64,000 nt of DNA from Sphingomonas crusticola (GTDB taxonomy: Bacteria > Pseudomonadota > Alphaproteobacteria > Sphingomonadales > Sphingomonadaceae), in the NCBI RefSeq assembly GCF_003391115.1, contig NZ_QTJP01000001.1, positions 1 to 64,000 on the forward strand. Reading direction: 5' to 3'. Below are positions 30,744 through 39,332 of the stretch, in pieces; the stretch's first letter is position 1; every line of letters begins with the position of its first letter. The notes below the pieces were generated by a model, which was not told the origin of the DNA, searched no databases, and worked only from the letters and a program-made list of their open reading frames with translations. The position numbers and the translations under genes are program-made.

Positions 30744-31349
30744 TCACAGCCAGCCCTGCTCGCGGGCGATGCGACTTGCTTCGATGCGATTGGATGCGCC
30801 GAGCTTGGCGGCGGCCTCGGACAAATAGTTGCGCACGGTACCGGGGGACAGTTCGAGCGTGCGCGCGATTTCCTTGTTCGACTGGCCGTCCTGCGCAAGG
30901 CGGAGGACGGCGCGCTCGCGATCGGTGAGCGGATCGGGCGGCGCGAAGGCGGCGGTGGCGGCGAGCGACGAATCGATGACGCGACCGCCGCGGGCGACCT
31001 GGCGGATCGCATCGGCGAGTTTATCGGCCGGGCTGTCTTTGAGAAGGTAGCCGCATACGCCGGCGCCGATGGCGCGGCGCAGATAGCCGGCGCGGCCGAA
31101 GGTGGTGACGATCAGCACACGGGTGGGCGAGCGCTCCTCGGTGAGGCGGGCGGCCACTTCGATCCCGGTGAGGCCGGGCATCTCGATATCCGACAGCAAG
31201 ACATCCGGTGCGAGCGACCGGACGCTGTCGAGCGCGGCCAGGCCATCGGGGGCGCGCCCGACCACGTCGATATCGGGCTCAAGCGCGAGCAGCGATGCCA
31301 GCGCGCCGAGCACCATGCCCTGATCCTCGGCAATGACGACGCGGATCAT
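30744..31349 (-). CDS. NarL/DesR-type response regulator
   Basis: A 201-residue regulator. The receiver domain has acidic pocket residues near MIRVVIAEDQ, phospho-acceptor Asp in VLLSDIEMPGL, and Lys in GYLLKDSP. The C-terminal LuxR helix-turn-helix is LTDRERAVLRLAQDGQSNKE. Its start overlaps the stop of the histidine kinase gene (ATGA). It probably controls the ABC exporter operon in which it sits; a 12-bp dyad upstream of that operon (34219-34230) is a candidate site. Confidence 0.92.
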   Translation of the reverse strand: MIRVVIAEDQGMVLGALASLLALEPDIDVVGRAPDGLAALDSVRSLAPDVLLSDIEMPGLTGIEVAARLTEERSPTRVLIVTTFGRAGYLRRAIGAGVCGYLLKDSPADKLADAIRQVARGGRVIDSSLAATAAFAPPDPLTDRERAVLRLAQDGQSNKEIARTLELSPGTVRNYLSEAAAKLGASNRIEASRIAREQGWL

Positions 31350-32470
31350 GCAGCGGCGGCCGCCGGGACCGCCGCCATTACCTCGGTGCCGCTTTTGCCC
31401 GGCTGGACGCGGAGGCGCCCGCCCGCCGCCGACAGCCGCGCGCGCATGCCGCGCAGACCCGAGCCTTCGGCAAAGCGACCGCCCTGACCGTCATCCGAGA
31501 CGGTGAGCCGCATCCCGTCTGCGTCCTGCTCGAGCATGATCTCGCAGCGCGTCGCGGCGGCGTGGCGGATAACGTTGGTGACCGCCTCGCGCAGCGCCAT
31601 TGCCAGCACCGCGCCGTTGGCGGCGGGGATGACCACGTTTTCGCCGGTGATCTCGCAGGCAACACCGGCGGTGGCTAGCGCGGCGCGGGACGCCTCGATC
31701 TCGCGGGCTAAGCCAGCCTCGCTCATGCCGGCTACCGTGGCGCGAACTTCAGCGAGTCCGCTGCGCGCGGCTTGGCCCGCTTCGCGCATCTCGCGCTCGG
31801 CGGCCTGTGGGTCCGAGGCGATCAGGCGGACGGCGAGGTCGCTCTTGAGCGCGATCAGCGTCAGCGTGCGGCCAAGCAGGTCGTGGAGATCGCGGGCGAT
31901 ACGCTCGCGCTCGGCTTCCTGCGCAAGCAAGCGGACTTCCTCCTGCGCCTTGAGCAGTGCGCCGTGCTTTTCGCCGAGCGCGATGCCCGCCATTTTGCTG
32001 TAGACGACCATGGCTTCGAAAAGCGCGATCATCGCCACGACGTACCAAGGCATGCCCTGAAGGATCGTTGCAATCACCGAAACCGCGATGAACGCCGCGA
32101 CTAGCCGCACGCCATCGCGGGCCGGCGGCAGCTCGGCTGCTGCCGAGCAAGCATAGACCGCCAACACGGTCCAATTTCCGCCGAACGGGATCATCACCAG
32201 TGCCAGCAGCAGGATCAGCACCGCGGGCAGGATTACCGCCCGGCCAGAGCATCGCGCCGCATAGAGATAGAGCGCGAGGAAGACGAACAGCCCGGCGATC
32301 GAGACGACGAGGTCGAACGTATTGGGCGTATGGTACAGCCAGGTCATGCCGTACAAAGGCAGATAGGCAAGCCACACCCACGGACGACGGACGTCGAATA
32401 CACGCTGGTACCAGCTTTGGTCCGACGGGGGTGCCGCAGTTTCTTGCATGACCCTTATGCTGTTCCGCAT
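31346..32470 (-). CDS. DesK-like sensor histidine kinase
   Basis: A 374-residue membrane kinase. About four to five transmembrane helices (residues about 30-155) are followed by a dimerisation helix with the phospho-acceptor His in RERIARDLHDLLGRTLTLI (HisKA_3) and a short HATPase domain (REAVTNVIRHAAA, VSDDGQGG). ATG 32470 and ATG 32449 are both possible starts; the second has aaggg just upstream. It pairs with the adjacent response regulator. The membrane-sensor design suits lipid or envelope stress sensing. Confidence 0.9.
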   Translation of the reverse strand: MRNSIRVMQETAAPPSDQSWYQRVFDVRRPWVWLAYLPLYGMTWLYHTPNTFDLVVSIAGLFVFLALYLYAARCSGRAVILPAVLILLLALVMIPFGGNWTVLAVYACSAAAELPPARDGVRLVAAFIAVSVIATILQGMPWYVVAMIALFEAMVVYSKMAGIALGEKHGALLKAQEEVRLLAQEAERERIARDLHDLLGRTLTLIALKSDLAVRLIASDPQAAEREMREAGQAARSGLAEVRATVAGMSEAGLAREIEASRAALATAGVACEITGENVVIPAANGAVLAMALREAVTNVIRHAAATRCEIMLEQDADGMRLTVSDDGQGGRFAEGSGLRGMRARLSAAGGRLRVQPGKSGTEVMAAVPAAAAA

Positions 32471-32481
32471 CAGTCCGGCGG

Positions 32482-33237
32482 TCAAGCCGGGCTGCGCCGC
32501 CAGCCGCCGACCGCAAACCACGCGGCGAGGATGGTGATACCCATCAGCGCGGCGATATGGGCGAGGATCGAGCCTTGCGGTGGCACTCCGATTATCGAGA
32601 GCGCGAGCTGGCCGAGATGGAAGGAGGGCGTGACCCAGGCGAGATGCTGCATCCACGGCGGCAGGATCGTGATCGGCATCCACAGCCCGCCGAGGATCGA
32701 GAAGCCGAGATAGCAGGCGTTGGCGGCGGCGATCGCGCCCTTGGCGCCGATCCGCATGCCGATCGAAAATCCGACCAGAGCGAAGGGGATGACCGCGGCG
32801 AGGTGGACCGCGGCAAGCAGTGCCCATTTCTCCGCCGGCAACCGGACACCGCCGACCAGCGACAGGCTGTAGATCAGCACCAGCGCGAGCGCCGCCATCG
32901 CACCGGCCGACACCAATTTGGCGACGACATAGGCGCCACCGGGGAGCGGCGAGACGCGCTTGAGCTCGATGAGCCCGCTTTCGCGCTCGACCGCAACGCC
33001 GGCGCCGAAGCCGAACAAGGCCGGGCCGGTCGCGGCGAACACCCCGAAGGTGGCGAGCGAATAGGCCGCCGCGTCAGCCCCGCCCTTGTTAAGCGCGATC
33101 GCGAATAGGCCATAGAAGACCGCGGGGGTGATGATCGTCGGTAGCGCGAATTGCGGCAGTCGCAGATTCTTGCGGAGCTCGGAGACGCTTTCGCGCGCAA
33201 AGACGCCGACCGGATTGGCAAGTGCACTAGCCATCAT
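32482..33237 (-). CDS. ABC-2 type transporter permease
   Basis: A 251-residue membrane protein with about six helices (TIITPAVFYGLFAIAL; AGAMAALALVLIYSLSLVGG; LAAVIPFALVGFSIGMRI; GITILAAWFAVGG). It starts at ATG 33237 (MMASALANPVG), overlapping the ATPase stop. Together with the ATPase it forms an exporter of unknown substrate (drug, lipid or peptide), in the style of DesK/LiaS-linked systems. Confidence 0.88.
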   Translation of the reverse strand: MMASALANPVGVFARESVSELRKNLRLPQFALPTIITPAVFYGLFAIALNKGGADAAAYSLATFGVFAATGPALFGFGAGVAVERESGLIELKRVSPLPGGAYVVAKLVSAGAMAALALVLIYSLSLVGGVRLPAEKWALLAAVHLAAVIPFALVGFSIGMRIGAKGAIAAANACYLGFSILGGLWMPITILPPWMQHLAWVTPSFHLGQLALSIIGVPPQGSILAHIAALMGITILAAWFAVGGWRRSPA

Positions 33238-34142
33238 GCTGCCTTTCGCGTGGTGGTGGAGAGATTGGCCAGGGCTTCCTCGAGGGAAGCGGCGCTGATC
33301 GTCAGATCGGTGAGCGACGGATCGGCGGCGAGCAAAGCGCGGGCGCTGGCGGCGGCATCGGCGACGAGAAGGGTGGCGGCCGCGCCGCTGCGGGCGACCG
33401 AGCGTACGCCGGGGAGCGCGGCAAGGTGCGGATCGGTGAGCGTGGTGCGGCAGCGAACCGTCGAGCCGCCGACGCTGGCCTTGATCCCGGCCGGGGCGTC
33501 GTCGGCGATGATCCGGCCTTCGGCGATGACGACGATGCGGTCGGCGAGGGCGTCGGCCTCTTCCAGATAATGCGTGGTCAGCAGCACCGCGGCGCCGCTG
33601 TCGGCCTCCCCACGGACCGTGGTCCAAAGGTGGCGGCGGGCTTCGTGGTCAAGGCCGGTAGTGGGCTCGTCGAGGACGAGCAGGTCCGGCTGGCCGCAGA
33701 TGGCGAGGGCATAATGAAGGCGACGCTGCTGCCCGCCCGAGAGCCTACCGGCGGCGCGTTTTTCGAGGCCTTCGAGGCCGGCGAGGGCGATCGTCTCGGA
33801 CACTTCGCGGGGACGGCGGTAATAGCCCGATTGCAGCGTCACCAATTCGCGCACGGTGAGCACGTCGGGTAGGCCGGCGCTCTGGAGCATGACCCCCATC
33901 CGGGCGCGGGCGAGCGGTCGCGATGGATCGAGCCCGAATAGGTCGACCTTGCCGCTGTCCGCGGTCAGCCGCCCGGTGAGCAGGCCGACGGTTGTGGTTT
34001 TGCCGGCGCCGTTAGGGCCGAGCAAGGCGGTGACTTCGCCGGCGCGGATCGCGAGGTCGATGCCGTCGAGCACCGTGTAGCTGCCGAACTTCTTAGAGAC
34101 AGCTTCGAGCTGCCCGACGATCTGCATGTGATCTCTGCCCAT
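33234..34142 (-). CDS. ABC transporter ATP-binding protein
   Basis: A 302-residue ATPase. Walker A is GPNGAGKTTTVGLLTG, the signature is LSGGQQRRLHYA, Walker B is [14 protein letters not shown], and the H-loop is LTTHYLEEAD. The C-terminal extension (about 220-302) is typical of DrrA/CcmA-like exporters. ATG 34142 has gaaggag 8 nt upstream. First gene of a four-gene operon (ATPase, permease, kinase, regulator). Confidence 0.93.
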   Translation of the reverse strand: MGRDHMQIVGQLEAVSKKFGSYTVLDGIDLAIRAGEVTALLGPNGAGKTTTVGLLTGRLTADSGKVDLFGLDPSRPLARARMGVMLQSAGLPDVLTVRELVTLQSGYYRRPREVSETIALAGLEGLEKRAAGRLSGGQQRRLHYALAICGQPDLLVLDEPTTGLDHEARRHLWTTVRGEADSGAAVLLTTHYLEEADALADRIVVIAEGRIIADDAPAGIKASVGGSTVRCRTTLTDPHLAALPGVRSVARSGAAATLLVADAAASARALLAADPSLTDLTISAASLEEALANLSTTTRKAA

Positions 34143-34573
34143 ATTTTCGCTCCTTCGATCACGTGCTCATCGAGGAGAGGGACGGTGCGCACCAGTGCGC
34201 GTCGTCAGGGAAAAGGGGTGACAGATGTCATCAATTCCGACGCAGGTAAGGATATTGCGTGATCGATAAGGCAGCTTTCCTGCGTCGGTAGACTGTCACT
34301 TTGCTGCCCGCGACTGCTCCCGAAAGTTGGCACTAACGACCGGAATTGAGGCGCGTAGCTGGAAGCAGCCATTTGTCCGCTGTGCCTACGTCATGCCCAG
34401 GCAGGGCGCTATCTGGATCCCTTTCACCTGAGTCGGAGGTCCAGATGATTTAGCTGCCCCCAGGACGAGACCTGAGGCGTTCCCCACGTACCCGTCACGA
34501 TCGGCCGAGCCAGATGCTTGGGTTTCGCGCGCTTGGGCTGCGCTAGCCCGCCTAGCTCCTTAGGAGATGATCC
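34143..34573. other. Divergent intergenic region, 431 nt
   Basis: Holds the promoters of the ABC operon and of the monooxygenase-like gene. The only striking site is the dyad at 34219-34230. No further gene seen. Confidence 0.5.
34219..34230. promoter_or_regulatory. Perfect dyad tgacagatgtca, candidate response-regulator operator
   Basis: TGACA-GA-TGTCA is a perfect inverted repeat 77 nt upstream of the ABC ATPase start. NarL/LuxR-class regulators bind short dyads of this size, and the regulator is encoded in the same operon. Autoregulation is inferred. Confidence 0.4.
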
Positions 34574-34918
34574 ATGGCCGAAGAACAACTGGCATCGGTG
34601 GTGAAAGCGCTTTTTGTTCGTCTCACCGCGCAGGGCGGAAAGGGCGACGAGGTCGAAGCATTCCTCCGCGACGGACTAGCCGCGGTGATGGAGGAACCGG
34701 ATACAACCACTTGGTACGCGCTTCGCTTCGGCGATCACGACTTCGCGATCTTCGACACCTTCCCGGACAATGCAGGACGTCTCGCTCATCTCGCAGGAAA
34801 GGTCGGCCGCGCCCTGGTCCTGCGCACCCCCGAGCTGCTTGAGAGCATGCCCAAGATCGAGCACGGCCATGTCCTCGCCTACAAGCTGCCCGGGGACAGC
34901 GGGCAGGTGCCAGAGTGA
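34574..34918 (+). CDS. Antibiotic-biosynthesis-monooxygenase (ABM) fold protein
   Basis: A 114-residue ferredoxin-like alpha+beta barrel protein ([40 protein letters not shown]). ABM proteins include quinol monooxygenases and haem-degrading enzymes. The ggag site before ATG 34574 is good. Overlaps the following reductase gene (GTGA), suggesting a joint redox function. The exact activity is unknown. Confidence 0.7.
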   Translation: MAEEQLASVVKALFVRLTAQGGKGDEVEAFLRDGLAAVMEEPDTTTWYALRFGDHDFAIFDTFPDNAGRLAHLAGKVGRALVLRTPELLESMPKIEHGHVLAYKLPGDSGQVPE

Positions 34919-35772
34919 GGAACGCGGCGCTGACAGAGCGTCGCCCATTCGGTACCGTGCAACGCGACGTCGCTGTGATCGGCCAGGGTACCTGGTACAT
35001 TGACGACGCGAACCGTCCAAGGGCTGTGGCTGCGCTTCGCCGCGGCCTCGATCTCGGCATGACTCATATCGACACGGCCGAGATGTACGGGGACGCCGAA
35101 CTCGTGGTCGGAGAGGCCATCGCGCGGCGGCGAGACGAGGTTTTCCTGGTCTCGAAAGTGCTCCCCAGCAATGCCTCCCGCAACGGGACGATTGCCGCCT
35201 GCGAGCGCTCGCTCGCACGCCTTGGGACGGACAGGCTCGATTGCTACCTCCTGCACTGGCCCGGCTCGCATCCGCTCGAGGAAACCTTTGCCGGTTTCGA
35301 GCGGCTCCGCGAACAGGGCAAGATCCTGTCCTGGGGTGTCAGTAACTTCGACGTGGCCGACCTGGAGGCCGCATGGAAAGTCGGCGGTAAGGGCCGGATT
35401 GCCTGCAATCAGGTGCTCTATCACCTCGGTGAGCGGGCGATCGAGCACGCCGTGCTGCCCTGGTGCGTGGAACACGGCGTCGCGGTGGTTGCCTACAGCC
35501 CGTTCGGCCATGGCGACTTCCCGGGCCCGCGTACGCCGGGGGGCCTCGTGATGGAGGACATAGCGGCAAGCCATGGCGCGACCGCGCGCCAGGTGGCGCT
35601 GCGCTTCCTCGTGCGGCACCCATCGGTGTTCGCAATCCCCAAGGCCTCCAGCGTCGAGCACGCCGCCGAAAATGCCGGTACTGGCGCGCTGCGGCTGACG
35701 GACGCCGAACTCGCCCGGATTGACGCGGCGTTCCCGCTCGGCCCGCGACCGTCCCGGCTTCCGATGCTGTAG
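34915..35772 (+). CDS. Aldo/keto reductase
   Basis: A 285-residue NADPH-dependent oxidoreductase. The catalytic tetrad is visible: Asp and Tyr in [16 protein letters not shown], Lys in VFLVSKVLP, and His in [10 protein letters not shown]. The C-terminal NADPH site is [15 protein letters not shown]. It starts at GTG 34915, overlapping the ABM gene by four bases. Likely reduces aldehydes, ketones or quinone-like compounds. Confidence 0.92.
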   Translation: MRNAALTERRPFGTVQRDVAVIGQGTWYIDDANRPRAVAALRRGLDLGMTHIDTAEMYGDAELVVGEAIARRRDEVFLVSKVLPSNASRNGTIAACERSLARLGTDRLDCYLLHWPGSHPLEETFAGFERLREQGKILSWGVSNFDVADLEAAWKVGGKGRIACNQVLYHLGERAIEHAVLPWCVEHGVAVVAYSPFGHGDFPGPRTPGGLVMEDIAASHGATARQVALRFLVRHPSVFAIPKASSVEHAAENAGTGALRLTDAELARIDAAFPLGPRPSRLPML

Positions 35773-35821
35773 GCGTGCAACGAAGCGAACGCTTGGGCGT
35801 ATCAGAGTGCAGGAGGTTCGC

Positions 35822-38365
35822 ATGCGAGATACCAAGGCCTCCGGCTTCGTCCGCGTTCGCGGCGCGCGCGAGCACAATCTCAAGAATGTCGATGTTGACA
35901 TACCGCGCGACGCGCTGGTGGTGTTCACCGGCGTGTCGGGATCGGGCAAGTCGTCGCTCGCTTTCTCCACCCTCTATGCCGAGGCCCAGCGCCGCTATCT
36001 CGAATCGGTCTCGCCTTATGCGCGCCGCCTGTTCCACCAGATGGAAGTGCCCGAGGTCGACGAGATAGAGGGGCTGCCGCCGGCGGTGGCGCTGCAGCAG
36101 CAGCGCGGATCGCCGACTACGCGCTCGTCGGTGGGCAGCGTCACCACGCTCTCCAACCTGCTGCGGATGCTCTATTCGCGCGCTGGCGACTATCCGCCGG
36201 GCCAAGCCCATCTCGATGCCGAGTCCTTTTCGCCAAACACGGTCGAGGGGGCGTGCCCGCGCTGCCACGGCCTCGGCCGGATCCACGAGGTCACCGAAGC
36301 CTCGATGGTGCCCGACCCGTCGAAGACCATCCGCGAGCGGGCGGTCGCCGCCTGGCCGATGGCCTGGGGTGGCCAGAATCTACGCGACATCCTTATCAGC
36401 CGCGGCATCGACGTCGACACGCCGTGGCGGAACCTGCCGAAGAAGGTGCGCGACTGGATATTGTTCACCGAAGAACAGCCTCAGGTCCCGGTCTATCCGG
36501 GCTGGAGTCATGACGAGATCCAGCGCGCGCTCCGCCGCAAGATCGAGCCGGCCTATATGGGCACCTTCTCGAGCGCGAAGCGCCATGTCACCCACAGCTA
36601 CGCGACCACCCAGAGCGCGATGATGAAGAAGCGCGCGGCGCGCTTCATGATCTCCCGGCTCTGCCCGGTCTGCGACGGCAAGAGATTGCGCCGCGAATCC
36701 CTGTCGGTGCGCTTCGAGGGCCTCGACCTCGCCGAGATGAGCCGCCTGCCCATGGCGCGTTTCTCGATGATCTTCGCGCCTTATGCCGAAGCTAAGGCCG
36801 GCAAGCTCAGGGCGCTGCGCAAGGCCCACCCCGAAAAGGCGCTGGTGGTCGAGCGGATCGCCGGCGATCTGTGCCGCCGGCTGTCGGTGCTGCTCGACCT
36901 CGGCCTCGGCTATCTGACGCTGGAGCGCAGCACCCCGACGCTGTCGCCCGGCGAGCTGCAGCGGTTGCGGCTTGCCACCCAGGTCGTCTCCAACCTGTTC
37001 GGGGTCGTCTATGTCATGGACGAGCCGTCCGCCGGGCTCCATCCCGCCGATACCGAGGCGCTGCTGCGCGCGCTCGACGGCCTGAAAGCGGTCGGCAATT
37101 CGCTGTTCGTCGTCGAGCATGAGATGGACGTCGTCCGCCGCGCGGACTGGATCGTGGATGTCGGCCCGGCCGCGGGCGAACATGGCGGTGAGATCCTCTA
37201 TAGCGGGCCGATCGAGGGCCTGCGCAAGGTCGCCGCGTCCGAGACAAGGCGCCATCTGTTCGACGAAGGCGGCGGGATGCCGAGCCGAAAGCGCGAGCCT
37301 GCCGGCTGGCTCAGGCTAGAAGGGGTCTCGCGGAACAATTTGAAGCAGGTCGATTGCGCGATCCCGCTCGGCGTGATCACCACAGTCACCGGAATCTCCG
37401 GATCGGGAAAATCAAGCTTGGTCAGCCAGGCGCTGGTCGAGCTGATCGCCAGTGCGCTAGGCGCCCCGGTTGGCGCCGAAGATGAGGCGGATGCCGAAGC
37501 CGCCCTGGAGGGCGTGCCCGCCAGTGCTACCGAGGGCCGAATCGTCGGCGGCCTGGAGGGGATCAGGCGGCTGATCGAAGTCGACCAGAAGCCGATCGGC
37601 CGCACCCCGCGCTCAAACCTCGCCACCTATACCGGCCTGTTCGACCATGTCCGCGCGCTGTTCGCCGCGACGCCCGAGGCCCGCAAACGCCGCTACGATG
37701 CCGGCCGCTTTTCGTTCAACGTCGCCAAGGGCCGCTGCCCGCGCTGCGAGGGGGAAGGCTTCGTCATGGTCGAACTACTCTTCCTGCCGAGCGTCTACGC
37801 CCCGTGCCCGACCTGCCAAGGCACCCGCTACAACCCCCAGACGCTCGAGATCCGCTATCGCGGCAAGACCGTCGCCGACGTGCTCGCGCTGACTGTCGAG
37901 GGCGCCTGGGCGTTCTTCGACGACGCGCCCAATGTCTGCCGGTCGCTCAAGGTGCTGCGCGAGGTGGGGCTCAATTATCTCCGCCTCGGACAGCCCGCGA
38001 CCGAGTTTTCGGGCGGCGAGGCGCAGAGGGTGAAGCTCGCCACCGAGCTTCAGCGCGCCCAGCACGGCGGCGCGCTCTATGTGCTCGACGAGCCGACCAC
38101 CGGCCTTCACCCAACGGACGTCGAGCGTCTGCTCGGCCAACTGAACGCGCTGGTCGACGCCGGCAACAGCGTCGTCCTTGTCGATCACGACATGAAGGTG
38201 GCGGCGGCTAGCGACTGGGTAATCGACATCGGTCCCGGCGCCGGCGACGGAGGCGGGCGGATCGTCGTGAGCGGCCCGCCGGCAGAGGTCGCAGCCTGCC
38301 GGGCGAGCCGCACCGCGCCCTATCTCGATCGCGCGCTCGGCGGGCTGGTCGCCGCGGCCGGCTGA
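35822..38365 (+). CDS. UvrA paralogue (class II / UvrA2-like ABC ATPase)
   Basis: An 847-residue double ABC protein, about 100 residues shorter than canonical UvrA. Two P-loops are present ([12 protein letters not shown] and [13 protein letters not shown]), together with Cys motifs ([18 protein letters not shown] and [10 protein letters not shown]) and signature [11 protein letters not shown] and [12 protein letters not shown]. UvrA2 proteins are linked to resistance to DNA-binding compounds and self-protection. aggagg precedes ATG 35822. A genuine uvrA is not in the window. Confidence 0.88.
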   Translation: MRDTKASGFVRVRGAREHNLKNVDVDIPRDALVVFTGVSGSGKSSLAFSTLYAEAQRRYLESVSPYARRLFHQMEVPEVDEIEGLPPAVALQQQRGSPTTRSSVGSVTTLSNLLRMLYSRAGDYPPGQAHLDAESFSPNTVEGACPRCHGLGRIHEVTEASMVPDPSKTIRERAVAAWPMAWGGQNLRDILISRGIDVDTPWRNLPKKVRDWILFTEEQPQVPVYPGWSHDEIQRALRRKIEPAYMGTFSSAKRHVTHSYATTQSAMMKKRAARFMISRLCPVCDGKRLRRESLSVRFEGLDLAEMSRLPMARFSMIFAPYAEAKAGKLRALRKAHPEKALVVERIAGDLCRRLSVLLDLGLGYLTLERSTPTLSPGELQRLRLATQVVSNLFGVVYVMDEPSAGLHPADTEALLRALDGLKAVGNSLFVVEHEMDVVRRADWIVDVGPAAGEHGGEILYSGPIEGLRKVAASETRRHLFDEGGGMPSRKREPAGWLRLEGVSRNNLKQVDCAIPLGVITTVTGISGSGKSSLVSQALVELIASALGAPVGAEDEADAEAALEGVPASATEGRIVGGLEGIRRLIEVDQKPIGRTPRSNLATYTGLFDHVRALFAATPEARKRRYDAGRFSFNVAKGRCPRCEGEGFVMVELLFLPSVYAPCPTCQGTRYNPQTLEIRYRGKTVADVLALTVEGAWAFFDDAPNVCRSLKVLREVGLNYLRLGQPATEFSGGEAQRVKLATELQRAQHGGALYVLDEPTTGLHPTDVERLLGQLNALVDAGNSVVLVDHDMKVAAASDWVIDIGPGAGDGGGRIVVSGPPAEVAACRASRTAPYLDRALGGLVAAAG

Positions 38366-38366
38366 G

Positions 38367-39053
38367 TTAGTCGCCTGTTACCTCTTCGGCATCCGGCTCT
38401 TCGCCGGGCTTATAACGCGGCTTGGGCTGCGGCAGCAGGAAGAAGGCGAGACACAGCATAGCCAGCGCCACCCCGACACGCGGTTCTGCGACCGCTACCG
38501 GAACCGCGGCGATCTGAACCAAGGTCGCAATGCCGTAGCGGCGTGTCATCTGCCGGAGGAAATCGTCTGCGAGCCGCTCGTCCATCACCCGGCGCCCCGA
38601 CATTCCGTAGAACCATTTGCCCATCCAGGTGCAGGCGGTGAGCGCCAGCGCGGCGACCAGGGTTACCGCTCCAGTGGACTCGAACGGCGTGCCGAGGTGG
38701 AAGCACCAGGCGCGGACGGGGTAGGGAATGACAATGATTGCGAGCAGGAACAGCAGGTTGAGCGCGCCAAACCAGTGATCGCTTCTGGCGTAGATGCGTC
38801 CGGAATAATGATGCTGCAGCCAATATGCGCCGATCACACCGTAGCAGACCACCAGCGCGAGATGCTCGCGCCATTGCTCAGCTATGGCCCTCGCCAGATT
38901 GCTGTAGCCGTGCGGGCCGTCGGGAGAGCCAGGGACCTTGATTTCGACGATCAATAGGGTGAGAGCGATGGCAAATACCGCGTCGCTGAAACCTTCGAAG
39001 CGCTTCAGTCCACGCTCGGCGCCGTGAGTCTTCGCGTGGGAGCCCTCAGCCAT
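38367..39053 (-). CDS. TMEM175-family potassium channel-like protein (DUF1211)
   Basis: A 228-residue six-helix protein. The family hallmark is the first-helix motif RFEGFSDAVFAIALTLLIVE (FSDAVFAIA). Bacterial TMEM175 channels conduct K+ without a classical selectivity filter. It is convergent with the UvrA paralogue, with a one-base gap. Confidence 0.88.
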   Translation of the reverse strand: MAEGSHAKTHGAERGLKRFEGFSDAVFAIALTLLIVEIKVPGSPDGPHGYSNLARAIAEQWREHLALVVCYGVIGAYWLQHHYSGRIYARSDHWFGALNLLFLLAIIVIPYPVRAWCFHLGTPFESTGAVTLVAALALTACTWMGKWFYGMSGRRVMDERLADDFLRQMTRRYGIATLVQIAAVPVAVAEPRVGVALAMLCLAFFLLPQPKPRYKPGEEPDAEEVTGD

Positions 39054-39332
39054 GCGCTGTCAACGCCGCGCCCCACGCAAGGTTGCCATCAGGCCTAGGC
39101 AAGTCAGATCCAGCACCCTGAGACGACCGAGCATCGGGGGCGTGGCAGCAGATCGGCTCGTGTTTCAGCGATCCGTTTGGATCGGGGTTCGCGCCGTCCC
39201 GAAACTGACCCGCCATTTCCGATCAGGATTGCGTCGCTTCCCCAGTGTCCGCTTTGGCCGGGTTGAGAACCAGCACCGGACCGGCAGCCTGCGGCCCAAA
39301 AGCGGCCAATGCTGCGCACACACCTGGCCCGT

